From: Hymenobacter setariae
Lineage (GTDB): Bacteria; Bacteroidota; Bacteroidia; Cytophagales; Hymenobacteraceae
Assembly: GCF_007713685.1 (NCBI RefSeq)
Contig: NZ_VMRJ01000007.1
Coordinates: forward strand, 62,001 to 126,000
Reading direction: 5' to 3'
DNA: 64,000 bases
Under the pieces are notes generated by a model. The model was not told the DNA's origin, did no database searches, and saw nothing but the letters and a program-made list of their open reading frames with translations. Below are positions 31,407 through 42,030 of this stretch, one piece after another; the first letter of the stretch is position 1; each line of letters opens with the position of its first letter. Made by a program: the position numbers and the translations under genes.

Positions 31407-34400
31407 ATGTCCGTCTACCTACGACGTTTTTTATACGCTGTATTTGGGCTGATTGCCTTAGTGCTCCTGCTGGTAGTAGGGGTGGTCGTGTTCCTACAAT
31501 TTCCTAGCGGCCAAGATTTTGTGGCCCGTCGGGCCGAGGGCTACTTGCGTGATAAACTAAAAACGGAGGTACGCCTAGGTAAGTTTCGCACCGACTTTCG
31601 GCACGCCATCAACTTCGACGACGTATACCTCGCCGACCAGCAGCGTGACACGCTACTGAGTGTGGGGCACCTAGGCGTGAGCATCGATATTTTTGCGCTG
31701 CTTAAGAAGCAGATTAACGTCAAAGATGTGGAGCTAAATGACGGCCGCGTGCGCCTGACGCGCACCGAGCCCGACAGCGTCAACAACTATGATTTTATTG
31801 TCAAGGCCTTCAGCGACCCTACGGCGCCGGTCGATACGACTAGCTCGGGGCTGAAGTACAACATTGGGCGGGTGCGCCTCACGAATATCCTGTTCACCCA
31901 AAACGACCAGATAGCGGGCTCCGACCTGCGCGCCAAGCTCGGCGAGCTGCTGGTGAACATGGACGAGGTAGATGTGGATAACTCGGTGTATAAAGTGGAT
32001 AACGCGGCCCTGCGCCACGCTGCCATCCGGATGGTGCAAACTAAAACCGCGCCTGAACTCGATGATAATAAACCCGAGGAGCCGCTAAGTCTGACCTTCG
32101 GGCTGAATAAGGCGACGCTCGAAGACGTGGGCTTTGTGTACAAAAACGACCCCTCGGCGCAGTATATCAACACGCAGATTGGGTTGGCCGATGTCACGGC
32201 CAAAAACATCGACCTAGTAAAAGAGCGCATCGACCTTGATAAACTGACGCTTAAAAACACCACCTTCGCCTACTCGCAAAATGAGAATGTGCCTACTGAG
32301 CAGCGGGTCATCAACCCCGCCGAGGCGGTGCGCAAAGTAGACGAAGCCGCCGATAAGGCTAACGCCTCGCCCATGAACTGGCGCGTGACGCTGGGCCAGT
32401 CGGACATTAGTGGTGTGGCCGTGAACTTTGATAACTTCAACGACCCCAAGCTGAAAAGCCGCTACCCGGCGCTCGACTATAGCCACCTGCACTTCACGGA
32501 CTTAGTGCTGAACACGCGGGATTTGACCTTTACGGAGGCGCGCACTACGGTGAAGATTGATAACCTAGCGGGCAAGGACCAGAGCGGCTTCGCCATCACG
32601 TCGGCGCGGGCCAATGCGGTTTACGACACGGCGCAGATTCAGCTCGACAGCCTCGACTTGGTTACGCCGCACTCGCGCATTAAGCGCAGCCTCGGCATGC
32701 GCTTTAAGAGCCTAGGCGGCATTGCCGACGACCTGCCCAACCTAGGGCTGAGCGGCGACCTGCGCGACACGCGCCTAGGCTTCCGCGACGTGCTGTACCT
32801 GGTGCCGAGCCTAGCCGACACGCCGCCCTTCACCACTGGCCCCAACCAAAGCATCTTACTAAGCGGGCTGGTGAGCGGCCGCCTAGGTGACCTGAATATC
32901 CGTAACCTCGACTTTGTGGGCTTCCGCAACACAGTGGTGCAGGCGCGGCGTGCGCACATCGTGGGCTTACCCAACGTGGATGGGCGGCTGTACACGGACA
33001 TCGACTTGCAGCGCTTCAGCACCACGCGGGCCGACCTGCTAAGCCTCGTACCCAAGAGCACGATACCTAGCAATATCAGTATCCCCCCTACCCTTTCGCT
33101 GAGCGGCACTTTCAGAGGGCGGCCGGTAACGCTGGCGTTTGATACCAACCTCAAGCTGCGCTCGACCTATGGCAACGTGGCCTTTTCGGGCAAGCTGGGC
33201 GCGGCGCAGGCCAATGGCCGGCAACCGCTGATGGGCACGTTTGCGGTGCAAAACTTTGATGCGGGCAAGCTGCTGAAAGACCCAACCATCGGCACCATCA
33301 CGGGTAGCGGACGCATCAACGCCACTGGCAACTTACAGGACCCCGCTACGCTAGTGGGCAAAGTGACGGCCAACATCCAGAGCGCACGCTACAACGGCTA
33401 CACCTACCGCGGCGTGACGGCCGCCGTGGATATCGACCGCAACAAATACACCATTGCGGCCAGTAGCAAGAGCGACCCCAACCTCGACCTCGACCTGAAT
33501 GCTGTGGTGAACCTGCGCGACGCCAACAACCCCAGCTACGAGGTAACCAAGCTGAATTTGCGCGGCGCCAACCTTACCAAGCTAGGCTTCTATACCGGCG
33601 GCGACTTGCGCATTCAGGGCAACCTGAACGCCAACCTAAGCGGGGCTAGCGCCAACACGATTAATGGTACGTTCAGCGGCAATAATATCGTTATTGTCAA
33701 TAACAACCAGCCCATCGCGCTAGACTCGGTGAGCGGGCGCATCGTGCAAACGGCCAACCGCACGGCGGTCAATTTCAACTCGAACATTGCCGACGTCAAC
33801 CTCGATGGTAACGTGCACCTAGGCGACCTAGCTACGGAGTTGCAGCGGCACATCAACCGCTACTTCCGCTTGGCGGGCGTGAAGCCTTTTACTGATAATC
33901 CGGGCAAACAGCAGTTTACGTACTCGTTGCGGGTGAAAAACACGCGGCTGCTGCGCCGGCTGGTGCCGGGCCTGTGGCGCTTGTCGCCCTTCACACTGGC
34001 CGGCGACTATAATCGCGCCGCCGCTCGCCTCACGGCCAAAACCAATATTCCTGTAATTCGCTACCAGAGCTACCGCCTCGATTCGTTGACGCTGAATGTG
34101 GATTCGGACCCGCAGAAGCTCGACTACGCGGTGCGCCTAGCCCGGGCCGCCCAGCAAACGCTGGTGGACACCACCTTCCAGCTGCGCCAACCCAGCCTGG
34201 TGGGCAACGTGGCCGACAATAAAGTAAATACCCGCGTGGCCATCCTGGGTGACTCGACCAATAAGGAGCGGCTGGCCCTGACGGGCGCACTTTCGGTGGT
34301 AGACCAGCGTGCGGGCGACGCCTACCAGTTTGCCTTCACCGACGACCAGATTATTAACTACGATACCTGGACGGCCGGCGCGGGCAACTACGTGCGCTAC

Positions 34401-36665
34401 AATGCCGATGGCACGGTGGTAGCCAACGCGCTACGCCTGAGCAATGGCTCGTCGGCACTGGTGGTGCAGAGCCAGAACCCAGCCGTGAACACCTCACCGC
34501 TGGCAGTGCGCTTCGAGCAGTTCCAGCTCAGCATCTTGAGCAAGGCCATTGGGCAGCCCGATTCGACCCTAGGGGGCACCCTCAACGGGGAGGCCGTGGC
34601 GCGCAACCTAGGCACCAAAAAGCAAGCCTTCACGGCCGACCTCACTATCAAGGATGTGCTTTTTAACAAGACCATCATTGGCGACCTGGCCCTGCAAGCC
34701 AGCAACCCCGTGCCTGACCGCTACGATGTAAACGCCCGCCTCACTGGGGGCGGCGGCAACGACGTGAAGGTGACCGGCGCCTACCGCACGGTGGGCAATA
34801 CGCCGCTCGACTTCGTGGTAGACGTGGCCCGCCTCAACGTGAAAACCGCCGAGCCTTTCTCGGCTGGGCAGGTAAGCCAGGCCACTGGCTTCTTGAATGG
34901 CCGCCTGACCCTAGCCGGCACCACCAGCGCGCCGCAGGTACGCGGCCAGCTCACGACTTCGCCCGATGCCAGCTTTGTGGTACCGCAGCTCGGCTCACCG
35001 TTCCGGTTGGTAAACCAACCCATTACGTTTGATGAGAAGGGTATTGCCTTTAACAACTTCACGGTGCTCGACTCGGCCGGCAATAAGGCCGTGGCCAATG
35101 GCTACCTGCTCACGCCTAACCTAATTGACTACTCCTTTGACCTGCGCGTGACCACCGATAAGTTCTTGGCCGTGCGCAGCAAGCGCACCAAGGACAACAC
35201 GCTCTACTACGGCCGCCTAGTAGTAGACTCAGACACGCGCCTCACCGGGCCGCTCTCGCTCATCAAGATTGACACCCGCGCGACGGTGGCCAAGGGCTCG
35301 GACCTAACGGTGGAAAACCCCGCCGTGGACCCCAGCGTGGTAGCCCGCGAAGGCATCGTGCAGTTTGTGGACAAGAGCGTGAAGATTAACCCCATGCTGG
35401 CCCGCAGGCTAGCAGTGGCCGACTCGATAGCCCAGACCGGGACTATTGGCTACGACATCACGGCCCAGATTACGATTAACGACGACACGCCCTTCACCTT
35501 CGTGGTAGACCCCGTGAGCGGCGACAACCTGCGTGTGCGGGCTGCTGGCACGCTCACGACTAACATCGACCCCAGCGGCAACATCACCCTCAGCGGGCGC
35601 CTCGATGTGCGCCGCGGCAAGTACCGGCTCTCGTTGTATGGGCTGGTTACGCGCGAGTTCATTATCGCCAAAGGTTCGTCCTTGGTGTGGAGCGGCGACC
35701 CCTACAATGCCGACCTAAACCTCACGGCCGTGTACAAGGTGAAAGCGCCCCCCGCCGACCTGCTGGCCGCGCAAGGCACCAACGACGCGGCTACGAATGC
35801 CGTGGCGCGCAATGCCATGGATTTTAACGTACTCATTAAGGTAACTGACCAGCTCAGCAAGCCTACCATTGGGTTCGATATCACGATACCGCAGTCGGCT
35901 CTTAATAATCCGGCAGCTCCCCAGGTCGATGCCATTCTGGCCAACTTGCGCCAGCCCAGCCAGACGTCGGAGCAGAGCAAGCAAGTGTTCTCGCTGCTGG
36001 TGTTGGGGCGCTTTATTCAGCAGAACCCCTTCCAGTCGGCCGGTGGCGAAAGCCTGGTGGCCAGCCAGCTGCGCGGCTCGGTTAGTCAAGTACTCACCGA
36101 CCAGCTCCAGAACCTGACGGGCAAATACCTCTCGGGCCTAGGCCTCGACCTAGGCGTGACCAACCAGGCCGACTACACCAGCAGCTCGGGCTCGCGCACC
36201 GACCTGAACGTGGCCGTGCGCCGCCAGCTTTTCAACAACCGCCTCACGGTGCGCGTGGGCAGCGACATTGCTCTGGCCGGCGGTAGTGGCAATACGGCGG
36301 TAGGTGGCAACCCCAACTCGGCTAGCAACCTGGCCGGCGACGTAAGCCTCGAATACACCGTCTTGGCCGACGGCCGCCTGCGCCTGCGGGCCTTCCGCCA
36401 GAATGCCTACGAGGACATCGACGGCAACATTGTGCGCACGGGCGCCGCCTTAGTGTTCCAGCGCGACTACAACAATTTCAAGGACCTGTTTGAGAAAGTA
36501 AGCAAGGCCGACAAGCAGCGCAACCGCGACATCCGCAAGCAAGACAAACTGGATAAGGAAGAGCGGAAACGCCGCGAGCAGCAGCAAGCCGACTCAGCCG
36601 CGGCCGTGACTACTGCCACCACCAGCCGCCGCGACACTACGCGCCGCTTCACCACCAGCCAATAA
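31407..36665 (+). CDS. tamB: Translocation and assembly module protein TamB
   Basis: Very large AsmA/TamB-type protein of 1752 residues. One N-terminal membrane helix (about 8-30, FGLIALVLLLVVGVVVFL) anchors it in the inner membrane. A long periplasmic beta-taco region of repetitive strands follows, and a C-terminal TamB domain (about the last 400 residues) with GNITLSGRLDVRRGKYRLSL. A charged tail (QRNRDIRKQDKLDKEERKRR) and a Thr/Ser/Arg-rich end follow. It spans the envelope for lipid transport or outer membrane protein assembly. The ATG at 31407 is preferred to a TTG at 31374. The partner gene tamL lies 116 bases downstream. Confidence 0.93.
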   Translation: MSVYLRRFLYAVFGLIALVLLLVVGVVVFLQFPSGQDFVARRAEGYLRDKLKTEVRLGKFRTDFRHAINFDDVYLADQQRDTLLSVGHLGVSIDIFALLKKQINVKDVELNDGRVRLTRTEPDSVNNYDFIVKAFSDPTAPVDTTSSGLKYNIGRVRLTNILFTQNDQIAGSDLRAKLGELLVNMDEVDVDNSVYKVDNAALRHAAIRMVQTKTAPELDDNKPEEPLSLTFGLNKATLEDVGFVYKNDPSAQYINTQIGLADVTAKNIDLVKERIDLDKLTLKNTTFAYSQNENVPTEQRVINPAEAVRKVDEAADKANASPMNWRVTLGQSDISGVAVNFDNFNDPKLKSRYPALDYSHLHFTDLVLNTRDLTFTEARTTVKIDNLAGKDQSGFAITSARANAVYDTAQIQLDSLDLVTPHSRIKRSLGMRFKSLGGIADDLPNLGLSGDLRDTRLGFRDVLYLVPSLADTPPFTTGPNQSILLSGLVSGRLGDLNIRNLDFVGFRNTVVQARRAHIVGLPNVDGRLYTDIDLQRFSTTRADLLSLVPKSTIPSNISIPPTLSLSGTFRGRPVTLAFDTNLKLRSTYGNVAFSGKLGAAQANGRQPLMGTFAVQNFDAGKLLKDPTIGTITGSGRINATGNLQDPATLVGKVTANIQSARYNGYTYRGVTAAVDIDRNKYTIAASSKSDPNLDLDLNAVVNLRDANNPSYEVTKLNLRGANLTKLGFYTGGDLRIQGNLNANLSGASANTINGTFSGNNIVIVNNNQPIALDSVSGRIVQTANRTAVNFNSNIADVNLDGNVHLGDLATELQRHINRYFRLAGVKPFTDNPGKQQFTYSLRVKNTRLLRRLVPGLWRLSPFTLAGDYNRAAARLTAKTNIPVIRYQSYRLDSLTLNVDSDPQKLDYAVRLARAAQQTLVDTTFQLRQPSLVGNVADNKVNTRVAILGDSTNKERLALTGALSVVDQRAGDAYQFAFTDDQIINYDTWTAGAGNYVRYNADGTVVANALRLSNGSSALVVQSQNPAVNTSPLAVRFEQFQLSILSKAIGQPDSTLGGTLNGEAVARNLGTKKQAFTADLTIKDVLFNKTIIGDLALQASNPVPDRYDVNARLTGGGGNDVKVTGAYRTVGNTPLDFVVDVARLNVKTAEPFSAGQVSQATGFLNGRLTLAGTTSAPQVRGQLTTSPDASFVVPQLGSPFRLVNQPITFDEKGIAFNNFTVLDSAGNKAVANGYLLTPNLIDYSFDLRVTTDKFLAVRSKRTKDNTLYYGRLVVDSDTRLTGPLSLIKIDTRATVAKGSDLTVENPAVDPSVVAREGIVQFVDKSVKINPMLARRLAVADSIAQTGTIGYDITAQITINDDTPFTFVVDPVSGDNLRVRAAGTLTTNIDPSGNITLSGRLDVRRGKYRLSLYGLVTREFIIAKGSSLVWSGDPYNADLNLTAVYKVKAPPADLLAAQGTNDAATNAVARNAMDFNVLIKVTDQLSKPTIGFDITIPQSALNNPAAPQVDAILANLRQPSQTSEQSKQVFSLLVLGRFIQQNPFQSAGGESLVASQLRGSVSQVLTDQLQNLTGKYLSGLGLDLGVTNQADYTSSSGSRTDLNVAVRRQLFNNRLTVRVGSDIALAGGSGNTAVGGNPNSASNLAGDVSLEYTVLADGRLRLRAFRQNAYEDIDGNIVRTGAALVFQRDYNNFKDLFEKVSKADKQRNRDIRKQDKLDKEERKRREQQQADSAAAVTTATTSRRDTTRRFTTSQ

Positions 36666-36781
36666 GCGGCTGTAGCAAAGCACGGTAGCTCTTTGCTTCT
36701 GTTCGAATAACCCACCTAGGGGGGAGTTGGTGTGCCACTCCGCCCTGCGGCCAGCGCCCCGCCCTGCAAAAAGAGTATAGT

Positions 36782-39127
36782 ATGAAGAAAATCTCCTTGT
36801 TTGCCTCTTCTAAGTTGCTACCAACGGCGGCCCAGCGCTGGGCCGCTGTGTTGGGCTTACTGTTTTTTGCCTCGTGCTCGGGGCTGAAATACGTGCCCGA
36901 AGGCGAGAAGCTGTACACCGGCAGCAAAGTCACCCTAGAGTCGCCCACCAAGCTGCGCAACCAGTCGGCCCTGCAGACCGAGCTCACCGACCTCATTCGG
37001 CCCCAGCCCAACTCCTCGATTCTGGGGCAGCGGCCCAAGCTCTATTTTTGGCACCTAGGACTGGGTAAATCTAAAGGGCTGAAACACTTCCTGGCCGACA
37101 AGCTCGGCGAGCCGCCGGTGCTGCTTAGCCAGGCCCAGCCCGCCAACACCCGCAGCTTGATGGTGAACCGCCTTCAAAACCGCGGCTACTTCCACGGTGC
37201 CGCCGCCAGCGAGGTACAGGTAAAGGAGAACACCGCCCAGATAAACTACACGGTGCGCCCGGGCCAGCAGTACACCATCCAGGAGATTCACTTCCCAGAC
37301 CGCGACACGCTCATCGACGCGGCCATTCGGAGCACCCAACCCAACACGCTGCTGAAAGTAGGCGACCCCTATGACCTCGACGTGTTTACGAGCGAGCGCA
37401 CCCGCATCGACCAAGCTCTCAAGAACCGGGGCTACTACTACTTCAACCCCAACTACATTCTGTTTCAGGTTGACAGCACGCTCAATGGCAAGGTGAATGT
37501 GTATTATAAGCTGAAGGCTGAGGCGCCCGCCAAGGCCACGCGCCCCTACTGGCTCAAGACTATCAGCCTAAATACCAACTACGTACTTACCGACACGACT
37601 ACCCGCGAGCCCATTCGCTACAATAAGTATTTGTACTACCCAGACGAGGACGTGTTTAAGGCGAAGGCCATTACGCGGGCTGTATTCTTGTATCCCGACA
37701 GCCTATTTCGGCAGTTTCGGCGCGACCAAACGCTTTCGCGCCTCATGAGCCTGAACACCTTCCGCTACGTCGAAATCAAGTTTAAGCCCTCGACCGCCGG
37801 GGACTCGGCCGGCCGCGCTCGCCTCGATGCCGACGTGCTGATGACGCAACTCAAGAAGAAAAGTCTGCGCACCGAGCTCCAGCTGGTGAGCAAGAGTAAT
37901 GGCTTTGTTGGGCCCGGCCTCACGGCGCAGTTCCGCAATCGCTCGGCGTTTCGTGGGGCCGAGCAGCTACTAGTAAACGCCGTGGCCTCCTACGAGGCGC
38001 AAACCGGGGCCCCCTCCGGCGTGGAGTCGACGCGCGGCACCTCGGGCCTGCTTTCGACCGAGTTTGGCTTAAACGCGCAGTTAGTTGTGCCGCGCCTTAT
38101 TGCACCTAAGCTGCCATTTCTGAACCCACGCCTGGTCAATTCCAATTTCCAGCCGCGCACCAACTTTGGCCTAGGCTTGCGCTACGTTAACCGCACCAAT
38201 TATTTCAGCACTACCACCTACAACGCTAGCTACGGCTACAGCTGGAAAACTAAGATTACCAACGAGCAGGAAATCAAGCTGATTGATGCCTCTTACAACT
38301 CGGTTTCGACTGATACGGCTTTCAACAAGGTCTTGGATGCGCGTCCCTTCCTGCGCCAGGCTTACACCTCGCAGTTCATCCTAGCCAGCTCGTACCGCTA
38401 CACCTACAACCAGCAGGTGCTGGAGAAACGCCGCCAGCAGATTTTCTTCCAGGGCCAGGTGGAAGTAGCTGGTAACGCAGCCAACGCGCTCAGCCGCCTC
38501 ACAGCCGGCCGCACCACCGGCGACCAATATTATAGTATTGCGGGTCAGCGCTTTGCACAATACGCCAAGTTTGACCTAGAGCTGCGCGAGTACTACCGCA
38601 TCAGCGCCAATCCTGCCTCGGGCAACCGCATTGTGGGCCGCTTGCAAATCGGGGCGGGCCTGCCCTATGGCAACTCGTCGGGCGGCTCGCTGCCCTACCT
38701 GCGCCAGTACGGTATTGGGGGTCCCAACTCCATTCGGGCCTACGCAGCGCGCCAAATCGGGCCCGGCTCGTACCGCCCGGTGGCTGGCGACTTTATCAAT
38801 AATTACTACGACCAAGTGGGTGACCTGCGCCTCGAAGGCAACCTAGAGTACCGCCAGGATTTGTTTCCCTACGTAAAGGGCGCCGTGTTTGTGGATGCGG
38901 GCAATATCTGGCTCGTCAACAACGACCCCCAGCGGCCGGGCGGGCAGTTCAACGCCAGCACCTTCCTCAACCAGCTGGCCGTGGGTGCGGGCGCGGGCTT
39001 GCGCGTCGATGTGCAGTTCTTCGTCCTTCGCTTCGACTACGCCGTGCCGCTGCGCGCCAACTACGGCACACCCGACAGCGGCGACCAGTCGGGCCGTCTG
39101 AACATTGCTATCGGCTATCCTTTCTAG
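36782..39127 (+). CDS. tamL: Omp85-type assembly lipoprotein TamL
   Basis: Omp85 family protein of 781 residues. Unlike proteobacterial TamA it carries a lipobox (FFASC, Cys32), the mark of the Bacteroidota TamL variant. POTRA-like domains occupy roughly residues 40-350 (for example VNRLQNRGYFHGAA and IDQALKNRGYYYFNP). A 16-strand barrel follows, with YLRQYGIGGPNSIRAY containing the conserved loop motif, and ends in INIAIGYPF-like terminal Phe. It should insert in the outer membrane and contact TamB. Adjacent tamB and a terminator downstream make a two-gene operon. Confidence 0.93.
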   Translation: MKKISLFASSKLLPTAAQRWAAVLGLLFFASCSGLKYVPEGEKLYTGSKVTLESPTKLRNQSALQTELTDLIRPQPNSSILGQRPKLYFWHLGLGKSKGLKHFLADKLGEPPVLLSQAQPANTRSLMVNRLQNRGYFHGAAASEVQVKENTAQINYTVRPGQQYTIQEIHFPDRDTLIDAAIRSTQPNTLLKVGDPYDLDVFTSERTRIDQALKNRGYYYFNPNYILFQVDSTLNGKVNVYYKLKAEAPAKATRPYWLKTISLNTNYVLTDTTTREPIRYNKYLYYPDEDVFKAKAITRAVFLYPDSLFRQFRRDQTLSRLMSLNTFRYVEIKFKPSTAGDSAGRARLDADVLMTQLKKKSLRTELQLVSKSNGFVGPGLTAQFRNRSAFRGAEQLLVNAVASYEAQTGAPSGVESTRGTSGLLSTEFGLNAQLVVPRLIAPKLPFLNPRLVNSNFQPRTNFGLGLRYVNRTNYFSTTTYNASYGYSWKTKITNEQEIKLIDASYNSVSTDTAFNKVLDARPFLRQAYTSQFILASSYRYTYNQQVLEKRRQQIFFQGQVEVAGNAANALSRLTAGRTTGDQYYSIAGQRFAQYAKFDLELREYYRISANPASGNRIVGRLQIGAGLPYGNSSGGSLPYLRQYGIGGPNSIRAYAARQIGPGSYRPVAGDFINNYYDQVGDLRLEGNLEYRQDLFPYVKGAVFVDAGNIWLVNNDPQRPGGQFNASTFLNQLAVGAGAGLRVDVQFFVLRFDYAVPLRANYGTPDSGDQSGRLNIAIGYPF

Positions 39128-39142
39128 GTAGGAAAAGTCAAC

Positions 39143-39192
39143 TTAAAACGAAAGAGGTGGCGTAGGATACTGCGCCACCTCTTTCGTTTTAA
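39143..39192. terminator. Bidirectional terminator with 20-bp arms
   Basis: TTAAAACGAAAGAGGTGGCG and its exact complement around a ten-base loop, between tamL and the convergent barrel gene. Confidence 0.9.
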
Positions 39193-39219
39193 ATGAGTTG
39201 CAAGAATCACTCGCTATTC

Positions 39220-42027
39220 TCACCGGCCAAAGCTTCGCATCTGGTAGGTGAAACTCAAGAGCAGATAGCGCGTGAGCACACGGCTACGCACGTCCTCCAC
39301 GTAGGTGTCAGTAGCATTGCGCAGCACGCTGCGGTTTTGGCCCAATAGGTCGAAAGCGTAGAGCTTGAGTTCGCCTTGTCGGTTAGCAAATAGTTGATAA
39401 GCCAAGCCCGCGTTCCAGAGCAGCACGCGCTGGTTGTAGCCAGCGGCTAAGCCGCTGTTGTTAGTGAAGTACGCGTCGGAAGTGAGCACCCAGCGGCCAG
39501 GCAGGCGCCAGTACACATCGCCGCTCACGGTTTGGGTGAAGTACGCCGTGTTGGCCGCACGCGACAGCGAGTAGTCGGCCTGCTGGTACGTGAAGTTGGC
39601 GTTCAGCCCAAGCTCTAGGTGCTCAGTATAAGCCGAGTTCACGCTAAGCGTTTGGCCCAGCAGCCAGGTGCGGGCCACGTTGGGCTGGCCGTTGATGAAG
39701 CTTTGGCTGCGGCTGAGGTTGGCGCTGGTGCTGGCGTTTAGGTTGAGCTGGTGGCTGGGCAGCCGTTGGCCTAGCGACAGGTACCCATTCAGGGCCACGT
39801 AACCATCGGCATTGACCGGCTGGGTGGTGCGCACGCCAGCCGCATCAAACGTAGTGGCCGACACAATGCGGTGCTGCACCGCCTGCCCGGCCAGCAGCCC
39901 CATGAGGCTGCGCCCCCGCGCTAGGTCCGACTGGCTGTAGGTCGCCGTAAGACTGTGGCTGTACTCGGGGCGCAGGTCTGGGTTGCCAAGTCTGATGCTG
40001 AGCGGATTGCTATTATCGGGCACCGGCTGGAGCTGGCTGGCCGCGGGCGCCGTGAGAGCGGTGCGGTAGTTGAGACGCAGCGAGCGGCTGCGGGCCCCAC
40101 TGTAGCTGAAGTTGGCCTGCGGCAGCAGCGTAGGATAAGCGCGGCGCAAGCTGGTTTCGGCCGTTTGGTTGTCGAGGCTGAGCGTGGCCTGCTGGGCGTC
40201 GAGCCCTAGGTTGTAGGTGTAGCGCAAGCGGCGTGTTTGCCAGGTAAGGCCGGCGCGCTGAGCGGCGTAGCGGCTCTTAAAATCATTGCTGAGCAAGGTA
40301 TTCAGCTGGTCGTATTCGCCAGTAGTGGCATCAAAATCGGCAACAAGACGGCGGGCCTGGCTGGGCGCCGTGGTGTAGTTGTAGTGCGCCTCTAGCTGGT
40401 ACCGCAGCGTCAGCGGCTCGGTGTACGAGAAGTTGACGGCCGCCTGCTGGCGCGGCGTAGCTTGGTCGATTTGCTGGTTGAGCACCTGCGGCGCACCAGC
40501 TCCCGCCGCAAAAAAAGTATTGGTGGCCTGGTTCAGCGCCAGCCCATTTTGCCGGTCGAGCCCTAGGTTGAGATTAGCCGAAAAGGTGCGCCCGGCCCGC
40601 TTGAATTTGCGCATGAGCAGCGCATTGGCGCCGCCCGTGAGGCTATGGGCCGTGGCATCGTAGCGGCTGGCACTCTGGTTTAGCAAGTTGCTGCCTTGGC
40701 TAGTTTGTTGGTTGGTGGTGCGTCGCTGGTCGGTGGTTTGCCAGCTAAGGGTGGGCGTGAAGCGCAAGCTGGTGAGTGAGTCGAGGCGGTAGTCGAGGCG
40801 TAAGTTGGCGCGCTGGCTGGTGGTGCGGGTGCGGCTGGCGGCGTAGCGGTCGGTGAGGGGCACGGCATCGGAGGTGGGCGCACCGGTCAGGTTCTGGCGC
40901 TGGGCCTGCTGGTCGTTTAGGGTGGTGGCACGGGCGGCCAGGTAGCTGCCAGCCACTTCGAGGCGCGGCCCCCAGGCATCGCGGTAGTTGAGCCCGCCCG
41001 ATGCGGCCTCCGTCACGCCCACTTGGCCGCCACTGCCCGCGGTGCTGCCCGCATTGCGCGCACCGCCCGGCGCTTCCAGCACCAGGCCGCCACTGCTGCC
41101 ACCTAGGCTGCCGGCGCCCCCTCCCCCATCGGCCAGACTGGTAGTCGGTCCGCTATCCGTGAATCCCTGGCGGTTCACATTGTCGGCCTGAGCCAAGGCC
41201 GAAAGCTGGCGGCCATTGTCGAAGCGGTTGAGACCTAGCTTGGTTTGGTAGCGGCCAGCGGTACCTAGGGCGGCTTGCTCGGTGCCGAAGTAGCCCTTGC
41301 GCTTGTCGCGGCGCGTCACGAGGTTGATGGTGCGCTGCCGCTCGCCGCTATCGATACCCGAAAAATTAGCCTGGTCATTTTGCTGGTCGTAGAGCTGCAC
41401 CCGGTCAATGATATCAGCCGGCAGGTTGCGGGTTGCCATCTTGGGGTCATCGCCAAAGAATGGCTTGCCATCAACCAGTACCCTATTCACCTCCTGGCCT
41501 TGCGAGCGAATAGTGCCGTCGCGGTCTACTTCCACTCCAGGCAGCTTTTTGAGCAATTGCTCCACGGCCGCATTAGGCTGGGTTTTGAAAGCTTTGGCAC
41601 TGAAGGCTACCGTGTCGCCGCTTACACTCACGGGCGCTTGCTCGTGCGTTACGACTACTTCGCCCAACTGCCGGGCCTCAGCGCGCGGGCGCAGTGGCGG
41701 CAGCTCCACGGTGAGCTGAGCCGCGGTCACGGCCACCGACCGCTGCAAGGTTTTATACCCTAGGGCATTCACTAATACCAAGTACTGCCCCGGCCGCACG
41801 CCCCGCAGCGCGTAGCGACCGCTGCCATCGGTGAGCGAAAACGTGACGTAGCTCGAATCGCGGGCGTGCAGCAGGGTCACCGACACCTCACGCAGCGGCT
41901 GGCCGCCCGCCGAGTCGAGCACCACGCCCTGCACCAGCCCCAGGCCGGGGCGCGGCGCGGGCTGGGCATAGCTGGCCCGCCCCACCCCTGCCAGCAGGAG
42001 TAGGAACGCTATAAGTAGCTGCCGCAT
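39220..42027 (-). CDS. Outer membrane beta-barrel protein with CarboxypepD_reg and TonB-plug domains
   Basis: Protein of 935 residues. A signal peptide (to ASYAQ) precedes a carboxypeptidase regulatory-like domain (about 33-115, VQGVVLDSAGGQPLREVSVTL), a TonB-receptor plug (about 120-230, VEQLLKKLPGVEV and VNRVLVDGKPFFGDDP) and a long barrel of the type called outer membrane beta-barrel family. A Gly/Ser-rich loop lies about 295-330. There is no TonB box evident to me and no SusD partner. It is co-transcribed with the GLPGLI gene (three-base spacing), and the pair is divergent from a histidine kinase/regulator pair that may control it. The substrate is unknown. Confidence 0.85.
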   Translation of the reverse strand: MRQLLIAFLLLLAGVGRASYAQPAPRPGLGLVQGVVLDSAGGQPLREVSVTLLHARDSSYVTFSLTDGSGRYALRGVRPGQYLVLVNALGYKTLQRSVAVTAAQLTVELPPLRPRAEARQLGEVVVTHEQAPVSVSGDTVAFSAKAFKTQPNAAVEQLLKKLPGVEVDRDGTIRSQGQEVNRVLVDGKPFFGDDPKMATRNLPADIIDRVQLYDQQNDQANFSGIDSGERQRTINLVTRRDKRKGYFGTEQAALGTAGRYQTKLGLNRFDNGRQLSALAQADNVNRQGFTDSGPTTSLADGGGGAGSLGGSSGGLVLEAPGGARNAGSTAGSGGQVGVTEAASGGLNYRDAWGPRLEVAGSYLAARATTLNDQQAQRQNLTGAPTSDAVPLTDRYAASRTRTTSQRANLRLDYRLDSLTSLRFTPTLSWQTTDQRRTTNQQTSQGSNLLNQSASRYDATAHSLTGGANALLMRKFKRAGRTFSANLNLGLDRQNGLALNQATNTFFAAGAGAPQVLNQQIDQATPRQQAAVNFSYTEPLTLRYQLEAHYNYTTAPSQARRLVADFDATTGEYDQLNTLLSNDFKSRYAAQRAGLTWQTRRLRYTYNLGLDAQQATLSLDNQTAETSLRRAYPTLLPQANFSYSGARSRSLRLNYRTALTAPAASQLQPVPDNSNPLSIRLGNPDLRPEYSHSLTATYSQSDLARGRSLMGLLAGQAVQHRIVSATTFDAAGVRTTQPVNADGYVALNGYLSLGQRLPSHQLNLNASTSANLSRSQSFINGQPNVARTWLLGQTLSVNSAYTEHLELGLNANFTYQQADYSLSRAANTAYFTQTVSGDVYWRLPGRWVLTSDAYFTNNSGLAAGYNQRVLLWNAGLAYQLFANRQGELKLYAFDLLGQNRSVLRNATDTYVEDVRSRVLTRYLLLSFTYQMRSFGR

Positions 42028-42030
42028 ATG

